Shown here piece by piece: positions 38,620 to 47,280 of a stretch of DNA of 64,000 bases (its first letter is position 1; every line of letters starts with the position of its first letter). A program made the translations under genes and the position numbers. The notes under the pieces are model-generated. The model ran no database searches. It was not told the DNA's origin and was given only the letters and a program-made list of their open reading frames with translations. The stretch is from an uncultured Oscillospiraceae bacterium (GTDB taxonomy: Bacteria; Bacillota; Clostridia; Oscillospirales; Oscillospiraceae): assembly GCA_934654755.1 (NCBI GenBank), contig CAKUGQ010000009.1:11081-75080 (forward strand), given 5' to 3'.

Positions 38620-39670
38620 TTTTATCCTCCCGGGTCGGTTCCCTGCGCTTCCCGGCAAAAATGCGCACGCCGACAAAGCCTGCCAGCAGCAGAGCGGCAA
38701 GGAACACCAGCGCCTGCACGAAGCCGTTGCCCGTCAGCACAACGGCAGCAAGGCCGAGCATGGCGGAAATCAGGTAGCAGATGGCGACGGCCTGTTTCTG
38801 TGAAAAGCCGAGGTCAATGAGCTTGTGGTGCATATGGCTGCGGTCCGCGTGCATGGGGTTGACGCCGTGGCTGACGCGGCGGATGACCGCATAGCAGACG
38901 TCGAAGATCGGCAGACCGAGCACAAGGAAGGGCGCGGCAAAGGAAATGGCCGCATAAGTTTTGAACAGACCGTAGATGGACACGGAGGAGAGCACAAAGC
39001 CGAGAAAGGTCGAGCCGGTGTCGCCCATGAAGATCTTGGCCGGGTTGAAATTATAGGGGATAAAGCCGATGCAGGCACCTGCGACGGCCGCCAGCAGGAT
39101 TGCCGATTCGCCGGCGCTGCCGTCCGGCATGGCCAGCAGCGCCACGATGAGCATACTGCTCGCGCAGATGGCGCATACTCCCGCCGCCAGACCGTCCAGA
39201 CCGTCGATAAAGTTGACGGCGTTTGTCAGTGCGACGATCCACAGCACGCTGACCGGATAGGACAGCCATAGCGGAAGCTGCCAGCCGGAAATGTGCTCAA
39301 TGCGGCAGCCGTGCAGTGTGACGACGATAGCCGCACCGATCTGCACGAGGAACTTCAGTCCTGCGTGCAGGTCATAGATATCGTCGAACATGCCGAGAAT
39401 TGCGATGATCCCCGCGCCGATCAGGATGCCGCGCACCTCGCGGTCGATGTCCAGAAAGAGCAGTACGGCCGTGAGGAAGCCGAGGATAATGGCCAGTCCG
39501 CCCATGCGAGGGATGGGATGGTCATGCATTCGCCGTCCGTCGCGCGGCACATCGACCGCGCCGAGCTTTTTGGCGAGCCACTTGGCAAGCGGCGTGGTCG
39601 CGGCGGCAACCGCCAGTGCGCACAGTACCGTCCGGAGGATCTTCAGCAGAAACGGGGCATCGAGTGTCAT
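38606..39670 (-). CDS. tagO: Undecaprenyl-phosphate GlcNAc-1-phosphate transferase (WecA/TagO type)
   Basis: A 354-residue polytopic enzyme of the MraY/WecA family that loads a sugar phosphate from a UDP-sugar onto undecaprenyl phosphate. Motifs are PRMGGLAIILGF, the acidic GMFDDIYDL, NAVNFIDGLDGLAAG and FMGDTGSTFLGF, and the histidine-rich MHADRSHMHHKLIDLG typical of WecA/TagO rather than MraY. Co-transcribed with wecB. This pair starts wall teichoic acid or a similar secondary polymer. Confidence 0.88.
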   Translation of the reverse strand: MTLDAPFLLKILRTVLCALAVAAATTPLAKWLAKKLGAVDVPRDGRRMHDHPIPRMGGLAIILGFLTAVLLFLDIDREVRGILIGAGIIAILGMFDDIYDLHAGLKFLVQIGAAIVVTLHGCRIEHISGWQLPLWLSYPVSVLWIVALTNAVNFIDGLDGLAAGVCAICASSMLIVALLAMPDGSAGESAILLAAVAGACIGFIPYNFNPAKIFMGDTGSTFLGFVLSSVSIYGLFKTYAAISFAAPFLVLGLPIFDVCYAVIRRVSHGVNPMHADRSHMHHKLIDLGFSQKQAVAICYLISAMLGLAAVVLTGNGFVQALVFLAALLLAGFVGVRIFAGKRREPTREDKNETD

Positions 39671-39688
39671 GGCAATGCTTCTCCTGTC

Positions 39689-40705
39689 TCAGCGGGCGAC
39701 AAAGCCCACTTTTTTATAAACCTTGCGCAGTGTTTTTTCGGCAAAGTACGACGCTTTCTGTGCGCCGCTTTCGCAGATGGACTGCAAATACGCCTTGTCT
39801 GCCAGCAGACGCTGCGTTTCCTCGCGGATGGGGCGCAGCAGCTCCACGACGGACTCGCCGACGGCGGTCTTGAACTCGCCATAGCCGCGGCCGTCAAACT
39901 CCCGCTCGATTTCGGCATAGCTGCGGCCGGTGGCGGCGGAATAGATGGTCATCAGATTGGAAACGCCCTTTTTGTGCTCCGGGTCGTAGCGCACACAGGC
40001 GTCGCAGTCGGTAATGGCGCGTCTGAACAGACGCATAATATCCTCCGGTTTGTCCATCAGCGTCACGCGGCCGGGATCGTCCGCCTCGCTTTTGGACATC
40101 TTCGCCTCGGGATTGACCAGACTCATAATGCGCGCGCCGACCTTCGGCACATAGGCCTCCGGCAGCTTGAAGGTCTCGCCGTAGATACCGTTGAAGCGGC
40201 GGGCAATATCGCGCGTCAGCTCGACATGCTGCTTCTGATCCTCGCCGACGGGCACAAGGTCCGCTTGGTAGAGCAGGATGTCGGCCGCCATCAGCGCCGG
40301 GTAGGTAAACAGGCCGCCGTTGATATTGTCGGCATTTTTTGCGCTCTTATCCTTGAACTGTGTCATGCGGCTCAGCTCGCCGAACATGGCGTAGCAGTTG
40401 AGGACCCAACCCAGCTCCGCGTGCTGATGCACATGGCTTTGAAAGAAGATGGTGTTCTTTTCCGGATCGATGCCGCAGGCGATATACTGCGCAAGCTGTG
40501 CCAGCGAGCGGCGGCGCAGATCGGCCGGATTCTGCCGGACGGTAATCGCGTGCAGATCGGCCATGAAGTAGAAGCAGTCGAATTCTTCGGCACGGTCCTT
40601 CCAGTTGCGGATCGCCCCTAAATATGATCCGAGTGTCAGGTCGCCCGAGGGCTTGATGCCCGAAAGCATCCGTTTTTTTGTCACGCTTTGTTGCGTATCA
40701 GCCAC
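39689..40705 (-). CDS. trpS: Tryptophanyl-tRNA synthetase
   Basis: Charges tRNA-Trp. 338 residues, class I synthetase. The HIGH-type motif is GDLTLGSYLGAI (TLGSYL in place of HIGH, usual for TrpS). MADLHAITV and the VGEDQKQHVELTRDIARRFN block are conserved, and KMSKS is present in AKMSKSEADD. It is followed 18 nt later by the tagO-like and wecB genes. No T-box leader is visible in the ~45-nt upstream region. Confidence 0.95.
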   Translation of the reverse strand: MADTQQSVTKKRMLSGIKPSGDLTLGSYLGAIRNWKDRAEEFDCFYFMADLHAITVRQNPADLRRRSLAQLAQYIACGIDPEKNTIFFQSHVHQHAELGWVLNCYAMFGELSRMTQFKDKSAKNADNINGGLFTYPALMAADILLYQADLVPVGEDQKQHVELTRDIARRFNGIYGETFKLPEAYVPKVGARIMSLVNPEAKMSKSEADDPGRVTLMDKPEDIMRLFRRAITDCDACVRYDPEHKKGVSNLMTIYSAATGRSYAEIEREFDGRGYGEFKTAVGESVVELLRPIREETQRLLADKAYLQSICESGAQKASYFAEKTLRKVYKKVGFVAR

Positions 40706-40749
40706 TGAAAAAACCTCCTTGTCATAATATTTATCCGGTGGGTCATGTT

Positions 40750-40778
40750 ATCATAGCATATTTGCCGGGATTTCGCAA
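40750..40778 (-). promoter_or_regulatory. trpS promoter
   Basis: On the minus strand, TTGCGA and TATGAT are 17 bp apart, 45 nt upstream of the trpS start. Confidence 0.6.
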
Positions 40779-40821
40779 GAAAGAATGTCCTGAATTCCCG
40801 AAAATGCCGCCGCTTTTTTCA

Positions 40822-40850
40822 TTGCGTCCGCGCGCAAACTATAGTATAAT
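40822..40850 (+). promoter_or_regulatory. Promoter of the LTA synthase-like gene
   Basis: TTGCGT and TATAAT are 17 bp apart, about 48 nt before the start codon. Confidence 0.7.
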
Positions 40851-40898
40851 GGGGCAAACGGCGCCGAGGGACGCGGCGCCGGGTTCCGGAGAAAGAAA

Positions 40899-43013
40899 GT
40901 GAGGTACCCTTCCATGGACGATTATTCCCCCGAGCGCAGGCATGGCCGCTTTTTGAAGCAGCCGCAGAAGCCCGGGCAGCGGCGTTGCCGCTTTGTGCTG
41001 CCCGCATGGGCGTTTGTGATCCTGTCCGTTCTGTTTGACGAGCTGATGCTCCACTTCTGGACAACCGACGCGCTGCGCCTCGGCCGTGTCCTGAGCATTG
41101 TTCTGTTCACCGGCTCGTTTGCCGTGCTGCTTGCCTTCTTCGTTTCGCTGGGCAATACGGCGAAGCTCTGCCGCATCCTTGCACTGGTCTTTGCAAGTAT
41201 CATGGCGGTTCTGTATCTGGTCGAGTTTTTCCTGGATGATGCGTTCAAGGTCTTTATGTCTCCGCTGGACATTTTTGAGCGCACCGGCGATATTGCGGGC
41301 GATTTCGCCTCCACCGTGTTTGTACAGGTGCTCAAAAACTTCTGGCGCATTTTACTGCTGCTTGCGCCGATCGTTGTCTACGGCATCTTTGCCCACCGCT
41401 GTCAATGGGGCAGGGTGAACGGCATCCGGATTCGTGTGCTGCTGCCCGTCGTCTGTGCGCTGACGCTGCTGCTGGCGCTGGGCTGCCTGAATTGGCTCTC
41501 GCCGGACTATGACAGCTATTACTCCAAGTATTCCTTCGATGCGGGAATGCGCGGCTTCGGGCTGCCGACCTCGCTGCGGCTCCAGCTCATGGGCCGCGCG
41601 GACTCCGGCGATATTGAGCCGGATGTGACCATCCCCACACTCCCGCCCAAAACCACGCCGACCGACCCGACGAACGATCCCACCGCACCGACCGACCCGA
41701 GCGTGACGGAGGCGCCCACCGAGCCGCCCTTTGAGCCGCAGGTGCGCAAGGCGGACATCGACTTCGCGGCGCTGGCCGAAAGCGAACGCGACGAGGATCT
41801 TGCCAAGCTGCACCGGTATATCGCTTCGCTCACGCCCACAATGACCAACGAATACACGGGACTGTTCAAGGGCAAGAACCTGATCTTTATCACCGCCGAG
41901 GCCTTCTCCAAAGAGGTGATTGATCCCGAGCTGACCCCCACGCTCTACCGCATGATGACGCAGGGAATCTATTTTAAGGAATACTATCAGCCCGCGTGGG
42001 GCGGAAGCACCTCGACCGGCGAGTATTCCAACATCACGGGTCTGGTGCCCACCAGCGGCGTCAAGAGCATCCAGAAGACCATCGGGCACAATATGTACTA
42101 CACCATCGGCAATCAGCTCCGCCGTCTGGGCTACTACTCCGTGGCCTACCACAACAATTCCTACACCTATTACGGCCGTGACGAGACGCACTGCAACCTC
42201 GGCTATGACCGGTTTATCGGTATGGGCAACGGCATGGAGGAGGGCGTCAAGCGCGTCTGGCCGGAGAGCGACCTGGAGATGATCGACTTCACCGTGCCGC
42301 AGTATATCGACCATCAGCCCTTCAGCGTCTACTATATGACCGTCAGCGGCCACGGCGTCTATTCCCGGACGGGCAATACCATGAGCCTGCGGCACTATGA
42401 CAAGGTGAAGGATCTGCCCTATTCCGAGACGGTCAAGTGCTATCTGGCCTGCAATTTGGAGCTGGAGTACGCCATGCAGAGTCTGATCGCTCAGCTTGAG
42501 GCCGCCGGGATCGCCGACGATACCGTGATCGTTATCGGCGCGGATCATTATCCCTACTGCCTCGATAAGAGCGACGCCTGGGGCACCGACAGGGACTACC
42601 TCTCCGAGCTTTACGGCTACGCCGCCGACAGCGTTGTGACGCAGAACCATTCGCAGCTTCTCATCTGGAGCGGCTGCCTGGAGGGAAGGAACATCACCGT
42701 CGAGCAGCCGACCTACAGTCTCGACATTGTTCCGACGCTTTCGAACCTCTTCGGCGTGGACTACGACTCGCGTCTGCTGGTCGGCCGCGACGTGTTCTCC
42801 GACGAGGTGCCGATTGTGATTTTTGAAAACTATAGCTGGAAGACCGATCTTGGCTTCTATAACGCCGCCACCGGCCGTTTCACCGCCAATGAGGGTGCGG
42901 AGATTCCGGACGGCTATGTGAAGGCGATCAACGCCATTGTCAACAACAAAATCTATTTCTCAAAAATTGCGCTGAATAAAGACTATTACGGCGTTCTGTT
43001 CGGGAAACAGTAA
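40899..43013 (+). CDS. LTA synthase-family sulfatase-fold membrane protein
   Basis: A 704-residue protein (699 if the ATG at 40914 with GAGGT is used instead of the GTG with GGAG). Five membrane helices lie at ~33-205, followed by a Thr/Pro/Asp-rich linker (~235-275) and an extracellular sulfatase-like domain. The domain has ITAEAFSKEVIDPELTPTLY, the nucleophile threonine region WGGSTSTGEYSNITG, YMTVSGHGVY and the metal-binding IGADHYPYC. The family polymerises or transfers glycerol-phosphate from phosphatidylglycerol (LtaS) or acts as a primase or phosphotransferase. Which one this is cannot be told. Transcribed alone, between trpS and a NUDIX gene. Confidence 0.87.
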   Translation: MRYPSMDDYSPERRHGRFLKQPQKPGQRRCRFVLPAWAFVILSVLFDELMLHFWTTDALRLGRVLSIVLFTGSFAVLLAFFVSLGNTAKLCRILALVFASIMAVLYLVEFFLDDAFKVFMSPLDIFERTGDIAGDFASTVFVQVLKNFWRILLLLAPIVVYGIFAHRCQWGRVNGIRIRVLLPVVCALTLLLALGCLNWLSPDYDSYYSKYSFDAGMRGFGLPTSLRLQLMGRADSGDIEPDVTIPTLPPKTTPTDPTNDPTAPTDPSVTEAPTEPPFEPQVRKADIDFAALAESERDEDLAKLHRYIASLTPTMTNEYTGLFKGKNLIFITAEAFSKEVIDPELTPTLYRMMTQGIYFKEYYQPAWGGSTSTGEYSNITGLVPTSGVKSIQKTIGHNMYYTIGNQLRRLGYYSVAYHNNSYTYYGRDETHCNLGYDRFIGMGNGMEEGVKRVWPESDLEMIDFTVPQYIDHQPFSVYYMTVSGHGVYSRTGNTMSLRHYDKVKDLPYSETVKCYLACNLELEYAMQSLIAQLEAAGIADDTVIVIGADHYPYCLDKSDAWGTDRDYLSELYGYAADSVVTQNHSQLLIWSGCLEGRNITVEQPTYSLDIVPTLSNLFGVDYDSRLLVGRDVFSDEVPIVIFENYSWKTDLGFYNAATGRFTANEGAEIPDGYVKAINAIVNNKIYFSKIALNKDYYGVLFGKQ

Positions 43014-43049
43014 ATCGCTGCGGCACACCCCGCGGGAATCTCGGACATC

Positions 43050-43237
43050 TGTCATTGCGAGACTTGCGCCAGCAAGTCGTGGCAATCTTATGTACCCTCT
43101 GTCATTGCGAGACCCCGCAGGGGTCGTGGCAATCTCAGGCATCTGTCATTGCGAGGGCGGCTCTGCCGCCCGTGGCAATCTCCTGTAAGGCTTTGCTTTA
43201 GATTGCCGCGTCGGGCTGCACCCTCCGCGCAATGACA
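43050..43237. repeat. TGTCATTGCGAG palindromic repeats
   Basis: Three 5' half units with different inner hairpins (GACTTGCGCCAGCAAGTC, GACCCCGCAGGGGTC, GGCGGCTCTGCCGCC) and one 3' half. The arrangement at 44037-44223 is nearly the same, so the two clusters probably share a recent copy event. Confidence 0.9.
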
Positions 43238-43300
43238 CAGGGCGCCGCGCCGCGGCGCAGGACCCGTAACGACATATCCGAATGTGCGAAAGGAGAGCTT

Positions 43301-43918
43301 ATGAACGATCCGTGGCTCGACTGGGCGATGCGGCTGCAGGCGCTTGCGCAGGCGGGGCTGGCTTACACGAAAAATCCCTTTGACCGTGAACGCTTCGAGC
43401 AGATTCGCGGTATTTCCGCTGAGATCGCCGCCGCACGGAGCGGCCTGCCGGAGCAGGCGGTACGCGACGTTTTTTGCAGTGAAAACGGCTATCCGACACC
43501 GAAGGTCGATACCCGTGCTGCCATTTTCCATGAAGAAAAGCTCCTGCTTGTCCGCGAAAGCGACGGTCGTTGGGCCCTGCCCGGCGGCTGGTGCGACGTC
43601 GATCAGTCCGTCGCCTCAAACACACGCAAGGAGGCGCTGGAAGAGACGGGACTGGAGGTGCAAACCGAGCGGCTGATCGCCGTGCAGGACTGGCGGAAGC
43701 ACAATGTCTGCAACTTCGCCTACGGCGTAGTGAAGATTTTCGTCCTTTGCCGCCCGCTCGGCGGTGCGTTTGCGTCGAACCTCGAGACGACCGAGGCGTG
43801 TTATTTCAGCCGTGAGACACTGCCCTCGGCACTCGCAGAGGAGAAAACGACGCGCGAGCAGCTCATGATGTGCTTTGATGCCGCACGGGATGAAGCCGGG
43901 CCGGTATTGTTTGACTGA
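43301..43918 (+). CDS. NUDIX hydrolase with N-terminal Nudix_N module (YjhB-like)
   Basis: A 205-residue protein from the ATG behind AAGGAGAG. Residues ~5-65 form the helical N-terminal module of YjhB-type ADP-ribose/nucleotide hydrolases (WLDWAMRLQALAQAGLAYTK). The NUDIX box is GWCDVDQSVASNTRKEALEE followed by TGLE. Against the consensus GX5EX7REUXEEXGU, the first Glu is Gln and the Arg is Lys, while the metal-binding EE is intact. The substrate is probably a nucleoside diphosphate derivative. Confidence 0.87.
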   Translation: MNDPWLDWAMRLQALAQAGLAYTKNPFDRERFEQIRGISAEIAAARSGLPEQAVRDVFCSENGYPTPKVDTRAAIFHEEKLLLVRESDGRWALPGGWCDVDQSVASNTRKEALEETGLEVQTERLIAVQDWRKHNVCNFAYGVVKIFVLCRPLGGAFASNLETTEACYFSRETLPSALAEEKTTREQLMMCFDAARDEAGPVLFD

Positions 43919-43984
43919 ATGCGGCTTCCTGAAACGGAGTAATGCCCCTTCCCGCACGGCGGCTCACAATAAGAGAAACGTAAA

Positions 43985-44270
43985 ATTGCCACGGGCGACG
44001 ATACCGCCCGTGGCAATTTCAATGCGCCGACATTTGTCATTGCGAGACTTGCGCCGGCAAGTCGTGGCAATCGTATGTACCCTCTGTCATTGCGAGACCC
44101 CGCAGGGGTCGTGGCAATCTCAGGCATCTGTCATTGCGAGGGCGACTCTGCCGCCCGTGGCAATCTCCTGTAAGGCTTTGCATCAGATTGCCGCGTCGGG
44201 CTGCACCCTCTGCGCAATGACCGTAAGTGTGTGTCATTGCGAGGCCACGTCAGTGGCCGTGGCAATCTCG
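43985..44270. repeat. TGTCATTGCGAG palindromic repeats
   Basis: At least five half or full units, including the block resembling 43050-43237. Together with the second-family element at 44281-44380 they fill 43919-44412; there is no gene. Confidence 0.9.
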
Positions 44271-44280
44271 TGCGCTGAAC

Positions 44281-44380
44281 GCAAGGCATTCCCCTTGAGG
44301 GGAAGGTGTCGAGCACAGCGAGGCGGATGAGGCGTCCGCCGAAGGCGGGCTGAAAGCCTCCCTGTGGACGCAAGGGGGAG
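44281..44380. repeat. Second repeat family element
   Basis: A CATTCCCCTTGAGGGGAAGG hairpin, GCGGATGAGGCGTCCGCC and a trailing inverted segment, related to 17514-17600 and 46850-47024. Confidence 0.85.
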
Positions 44381-44412
44381 ACCCGGCGCGAGCACTGTCA
44401 TACGAAAGAAAT

Positions 44413-44448
44413 AAAAAACGACAGGCATCAACGATGCTTGTCGTTTTT
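44413..44448 (-). terminator. Terminator of the tRNA operon
   Basis: A 15-bp stem (AAAACGACAGGCATC with GATGCTTGTCGTTTT, one G-T pair) with T-runs on both strands, directly next to the 3' end of tRNA-Tyr. Confidence 0.85.
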
Positions 44449-44533
44449 TGGTGGGGGAAGGTGGATTTGAACCACCGAAAGCACTGCTAACAGATTTACA
44501 GTCTGCCCCCTTTGGCCACTCGGGAATTCCCCC
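44449..44533 (-). tRNA. tRNA-Tyr (GTA)
   Basis: An 85-nt tRNA with a long variable arm. The acceptor stem is GGGGGAA / TTCCCCC, the anticodon loop CTGTAAA contains GTA, and the T arm has GGTTCAAATCC. CCA is encoded. It shares a transcript with tRNA-Thr, 25 nt upstream. Confidence 0.97.
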
Positions 44534-44558
44534 ATATTCGGTTCTTCGGAAAGTTGCT

Positions 44559-44634
44559 TGGAGCCGGTAGACGGACTCGAACCCCCGACCTGCTGATTAC
44601 AAATCAGCTGCTCTACCGGCTGAGCTATACCGGC
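44559..44634 (-). tRNA. tRNA-Thr (TGT)
   Basis: A 76-nt tRNA. The acceptor is GCCGGTA / TACCGGC, the D arm AGCTCAGCCGGTAGAGC, the anticodon loop TTTGTAA with TGT, and the T arm GGGGGTTCGAGTCC. CCA is encoded. Confidence 0.97.
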
Positions 44635-44711
44635 ATCTCTCCAAAGCACGTTTATTATAGCGGCGTGACGGCGGTTTGTCAACACTTTTTTTCGTCGAGC
44701 GCCGCTTTTTT

Positions 44712-45641
44712 TCACGACAGAACGCCGCCGTGCGTCAAAACAATCAGAAGTCCGCTTGCCGCAATCAGGTACAGCAGTGTCGAGGGGATTACGCAGTGCA
44801 CTGCCAGCTCCGTGCTGCCGTCATACTGCTTGCACCAGACGACACCGGTGAAGGGGGCGGGGCCGCCGCACATCAGCGCGAGAATCACGGCGGTGCTTCT
44901 TTCCATGAAAAATTGCAGAATGAAGTAGACGACGGCGGGGTAAACCAGCACGCGAAGGATGGAATAGACGATGGCGGTGCGGTCGCGCACCCATGAAAAC
45001 AGGCCGTACCGCCCTGCCAGCATTCCCACAAAGAGCAGCGAGAGCGGCGAAACGGCAGCTTCGAGAGCGTTTGTTGTATAGGCGAGGAAGGCGGGGAGCT
45101 TCACGCTACACAGACAGAGCACGATTCCCGCAATGACTGCCAGCAGACACGGCGAGAGCAGGACCTTCCTAAGCACGGCGACCCCGCGCGCCGCGCCGGG
45201 GCGATTGCCGAGAAAGATCTGATGATGAACCGCCCAGATCAGAAAATCCTGCACGATGGCGAAGAAAAAAACAATCAGAAGATTGCTTTCACTTAAAAAC
45301 AGCCGCATCAGTGGCACACAGACGAAGGAAATGTTGCCGATCCCGGCATAATAGCACAGCAGCGTGCGCTCGTTTTTTTCGCGCTTGCGCAGCAACCGCC
45401 GGCAGAGGAAAAACGGCAGCAGACTGAAAATCAGCGCGGTTACGGCGGTCGGCAGGCCGGTGGTGAGAAGCGCCTGGGGTGAGGCGGCGGAGAAGCTGTT
45501 GAGCAGCATGGCAGGGAAGCAGACATTGAGCAGGGCGCCGGGCAGAACATCTACCGCCTCCTCGGAGACCAGCTTCAGCTTCGGCGCAAGATAGCCGATG
45601 CACATGACCGCAAAGAAAAAGAAAAGACCTTCAAACTGCAT
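44712..45641 (-). CDS. AEC-family (auxin efflux carrier-like) transporter
   Basis: A 309-residue membrane protein with about ten helices in two halves, matching the AEC family, whose bacterial members move malate, malonate or other organic anions. Typical spots are LNVCFPAMLLNSFS in the first half and LLFVGMLAGRYGLF in the second. The start is the ATG with AGGAGG 8 nt upstream. The substrate is unknown. It lies upstream of an XRE gene and may share its transcript. Confidence 0.83.
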   Translation of the reverse strand: MQFEGLFFFFAVMCIGYLAPKLKLVSEEAVDVLPGALLNVCFPAMLLNSFSAASPQALLTTGLPTAVTALIFSLLPFFLCRRLLRKREKNERTLLCYYAGIGNISFVCVPLMRLFLSESNLLIVFFFAIVQDFLIWAVHHQIFLGNRPGAARGVAVLRKVLLSPCLLAVIAGIVLCLCSVKLPAFLAYTTNALEAAVSPLSLLFVGMLAGRYGLFSWVRDRTAIVYSILRVLVYPAVVYFILQFFMERSTAVILALMCGGPAPFTGVVWCKQYDGSTELAVHCVIPSTLLYLIAASGLLIVLTHGGVLS

Positions 45642-45692
45642 AAACCGCCCTCCTGTCAAGCAAGGACATCATAACACTGTCGCGCGTGAAAG

Positions 45693-46007
45693 TCAATCGG
45701 AATTCCTTGCGGCGAGGGCGGCATTGGCGCGGCTGAGGTCGCGCACGAGCTGCCGGATGTGTGCCCGCTGCTCTGCGGTCAGCCCGCCCGCGTCGATCAG
45801 CTCAACCGGGACGCGACCGAGGAGCTGATCGGTCGTGACCTTGAAAAAATCCGCCATTTTCACCAGCATCTCGATCGACGGCATGATATTGTCGTTTTCC
45901 CAGTTGGAGACGCACTGCTTCGTAATGCCGAAATGCTTTGCGAATTCCACCTGACTCAGGCCGGACTGCAGCCGCAGCGCGCGGATATTTTCGTTGAGCA
46001 GAGCCAT
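45693..46007 (-). CDS. XRE-family transcriptional regulator
   Basis: A 104-residue protein with a Cro/C1 helix-turn-helix at ~5-60 (LRLQSGLSQVEFAKHFGITK, VSNWENDNIMPSIEMLV) and a C-terminal helix rich in Arg and Ala. The start is the ATG with GGAGG 8 nt upstream; longer extensions would run through the divergent promoter. Its start lies 202 bp from that of an orphan prepilin gene pointing the other way, so it is a candidate regulator of that gene. Confidence 0.87.
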   Translation of the reverse strand: MALLNENIRALRLQSGLSQVEFAKHFGITKQCVSNWENDNIMPSIEMLVKMADFFKVTTDQLLGRVPVELIDAGGLTAEQRAHIRQLVRDLSRANAALAARNSD

Positions 46008-46057
46008 TTGTGATTCCTCCGGAGTCCAAATTCTATTGACCATCATATAATTTTCCG

Positions 46058-46086
46058 TTGACAAAATAAAAATACTATGGTATATT
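46058..46086 (+). promoter_or_regulatory. Promoter of the prepilin gene
   Basis: TTGACA and TATATT are 17 bp apart. The leader before the prepilin start is ~115 nt, long for this genome, and includes GC-rich inverted segments (GGCCGCCG, GGGGGCGGCGGC). Confidence 0.75.
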
Positions 46087-46209
46087 GTTCTTGGACATCT
46101 GGAAAAGGAGAGGCCGCCGTGCGCCCGAGGAAGCAGGGGGCGGCGGCAAAAAATTCGGGTTTTTCGCGCTCCGACGCGGGAAATACATATTTTTAAGGAG
46201 AGTTCCAAA

Positions 46210-46611
46210 ATGAAGAAAACTCGCAAAAAGGGCTTTACCATCGTAGAGCTCGTCATCGTCATCGCCGTCATCGCCATTCTGGCCGCCGTGCTGATTCCGA
46301 CCTTCACGGGTGTCATCAACAACGCCAAGGAATCTTCTGCGCAGTCTGAAGCCAAAAACCTCTGGACGGCGTACTGTGTTGAGAAGGCAGAGTCGTTTGC
46401 TGATTTCAACGGCTATGTCAAGGTGCTCAAGAAGGGCACAACCAATGAGTACTACTATTTTACCGTTACAAATGGTCAACTGAGTGTTGACAAGCCTCTT
46501 GCGACTCAGGCGCCCAGCGATATGGCTAACAGCAACGTTGCCGGCTTTACTGCCATCTTCCAGAAGACGACTACTGGTGGCGGCAGCCAAGGCGACGAGG
46601 GCAACGGCTAA
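46210..46611 (+). CDS. Type IV pilin-like prepilin
   Basis: A 133-residue prepilin. A short basic leader (MKKTRKKG) ends at the prepilin peptidase site G8/F9, followed by FTIVELVIVIAVIAILAAVL with E5 of the mature protein conserved. A variable globular part lacking an evident disulfide pair follows, ending in a Gly/Thr/Ser-rich tail (KTTTGGGSQGDEGNG). No pilus assembly ATPase, platform protein or prepilin peptidase is encoded nearby, so it depends on machinery elsewhere. It has a strong promoter, a clear AAGGAG site and its own terminator. Confidence 0.87.
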   Translation: MKKTRKKGFTIVELVIVIAVIAILAAVLIPTFTGVINNAKESSAQSEAKNLWTAYCVEKAESFADFNGYVKVLKKGTTNEYYYFTVTNGQLSVDKPLATQAPSDMANSNVAGFTAIFQKTTTGGGSQGDEGNG

Positions 46612-46651
46612 CAATCTTACCAACTCTTTTTAGCTTCATATCCCCGCGCGG

Positions 46652-46672
46652 GCGCCCGGCTTTGCCGGGCGC
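46652..46672 (+). terminator. Prepilin terminator
   Basis: A 9-bp GC stem GCGCCCGGC / GCCGGGCGC with a TTT loop, followed by TTTGCGTTTG. Confidence 0.7.
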
Positions 46673-46687
46673 TTTGCGTTTGCCGCC

Positions 46688-46840
46688 TGTCATTGCGAGG
46701 CCACGCCAGTGGCCGTGGCAATCTCCTGTAAGGCCCCGCGTCAGATTGCCACGTCGCTTCGCTCCTCGCAATGACACAGGGGTGCGGCAGCGGTTATGTC
46801 ATTGCGAGGGCGGCTCTGCCGCCCGTGGCAATCTCGTGTA
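46688..46840. repeat. TGTCATTGCGAG palindromic repeats
   Basis: One full unit (CCACGCCAGTGG inner hairpin) and one 5' half unit. Confidence 0.9.
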
Positions 46841-46849
46841 CCGCACCCA

Positions 46850-47024
46850 AAGCCTTCCCCTTGAGGGGAAGGTGGACGCGGAGCGGCCGGATGAGGTGTC
46901 CGCCGAAGGCGGCCTGATTATGACACGCCCACATCCGTGGGCTACACCTCATCAGTCTGCGTCGTTTCACTCCGCAGCCAGCTTCCCCTCAAGGGGAAGC
47001 CCTTCCGCCGCTGCGCGGCGGTTC
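46850..47024. repeat. Inverted pair of second-family elements
   Basis: CCTTCCCCTTGAGGGGAAGG at the left and its relative CTTCCCCTCAAGGGGAAG at the right face each other across ~130 bp, with GATGAGGTGT and ACACCTCATC as matching inner parts. A composite palindrome of about 170 bp. Confidence 0.85.
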
Positions 47025-47160
47025 TGTCATTGCGAGGCCACGTCAGTGGCCGTGGCAATCTCCTGTAAGGCCCCGCGTTAGATTGCCGCGTCGGGCTTGC
47101 GCCCTCCTCGCAATGACACAGGGGGAGATTGCCGCGTCGCTTCGCTCCAAGCAATGACAT
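47025..47160. repeat. TGTCATTGCGAG palindromic repeat
   Basis: One full unit plus an extra 3' half. 46673-47201 is all repeat DNA with no gene. Confidence 0.9.
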
Positions 47161-47201
47161 ATACTCGCTGCCATTGCAGGGTGAGCGCAGGAATTTCCTC
47201 T

Positions 47202-47230
47202 TGCATTTTTTCGATGTTTGGGCTATAATA
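47202..47230 (+). promoter_or_regulatory. Promoter of the first MATE gene
   Basis: TTGCAT and TATAAT with a 17-bp spacer, 50 nt before the GTG start. Confidence 0.75.
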
Positions 47231-47280
47231 GTCCGAGTTTGCGTTTTTGAAAAACGGACGATTCAATAAAAGGAAAGCGA

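Noticed and set aside
40706..40790. T-box leader of trpS
   Set aside because: The promoter lies only ~45 nt before the start, leaving no room for T-box stems.
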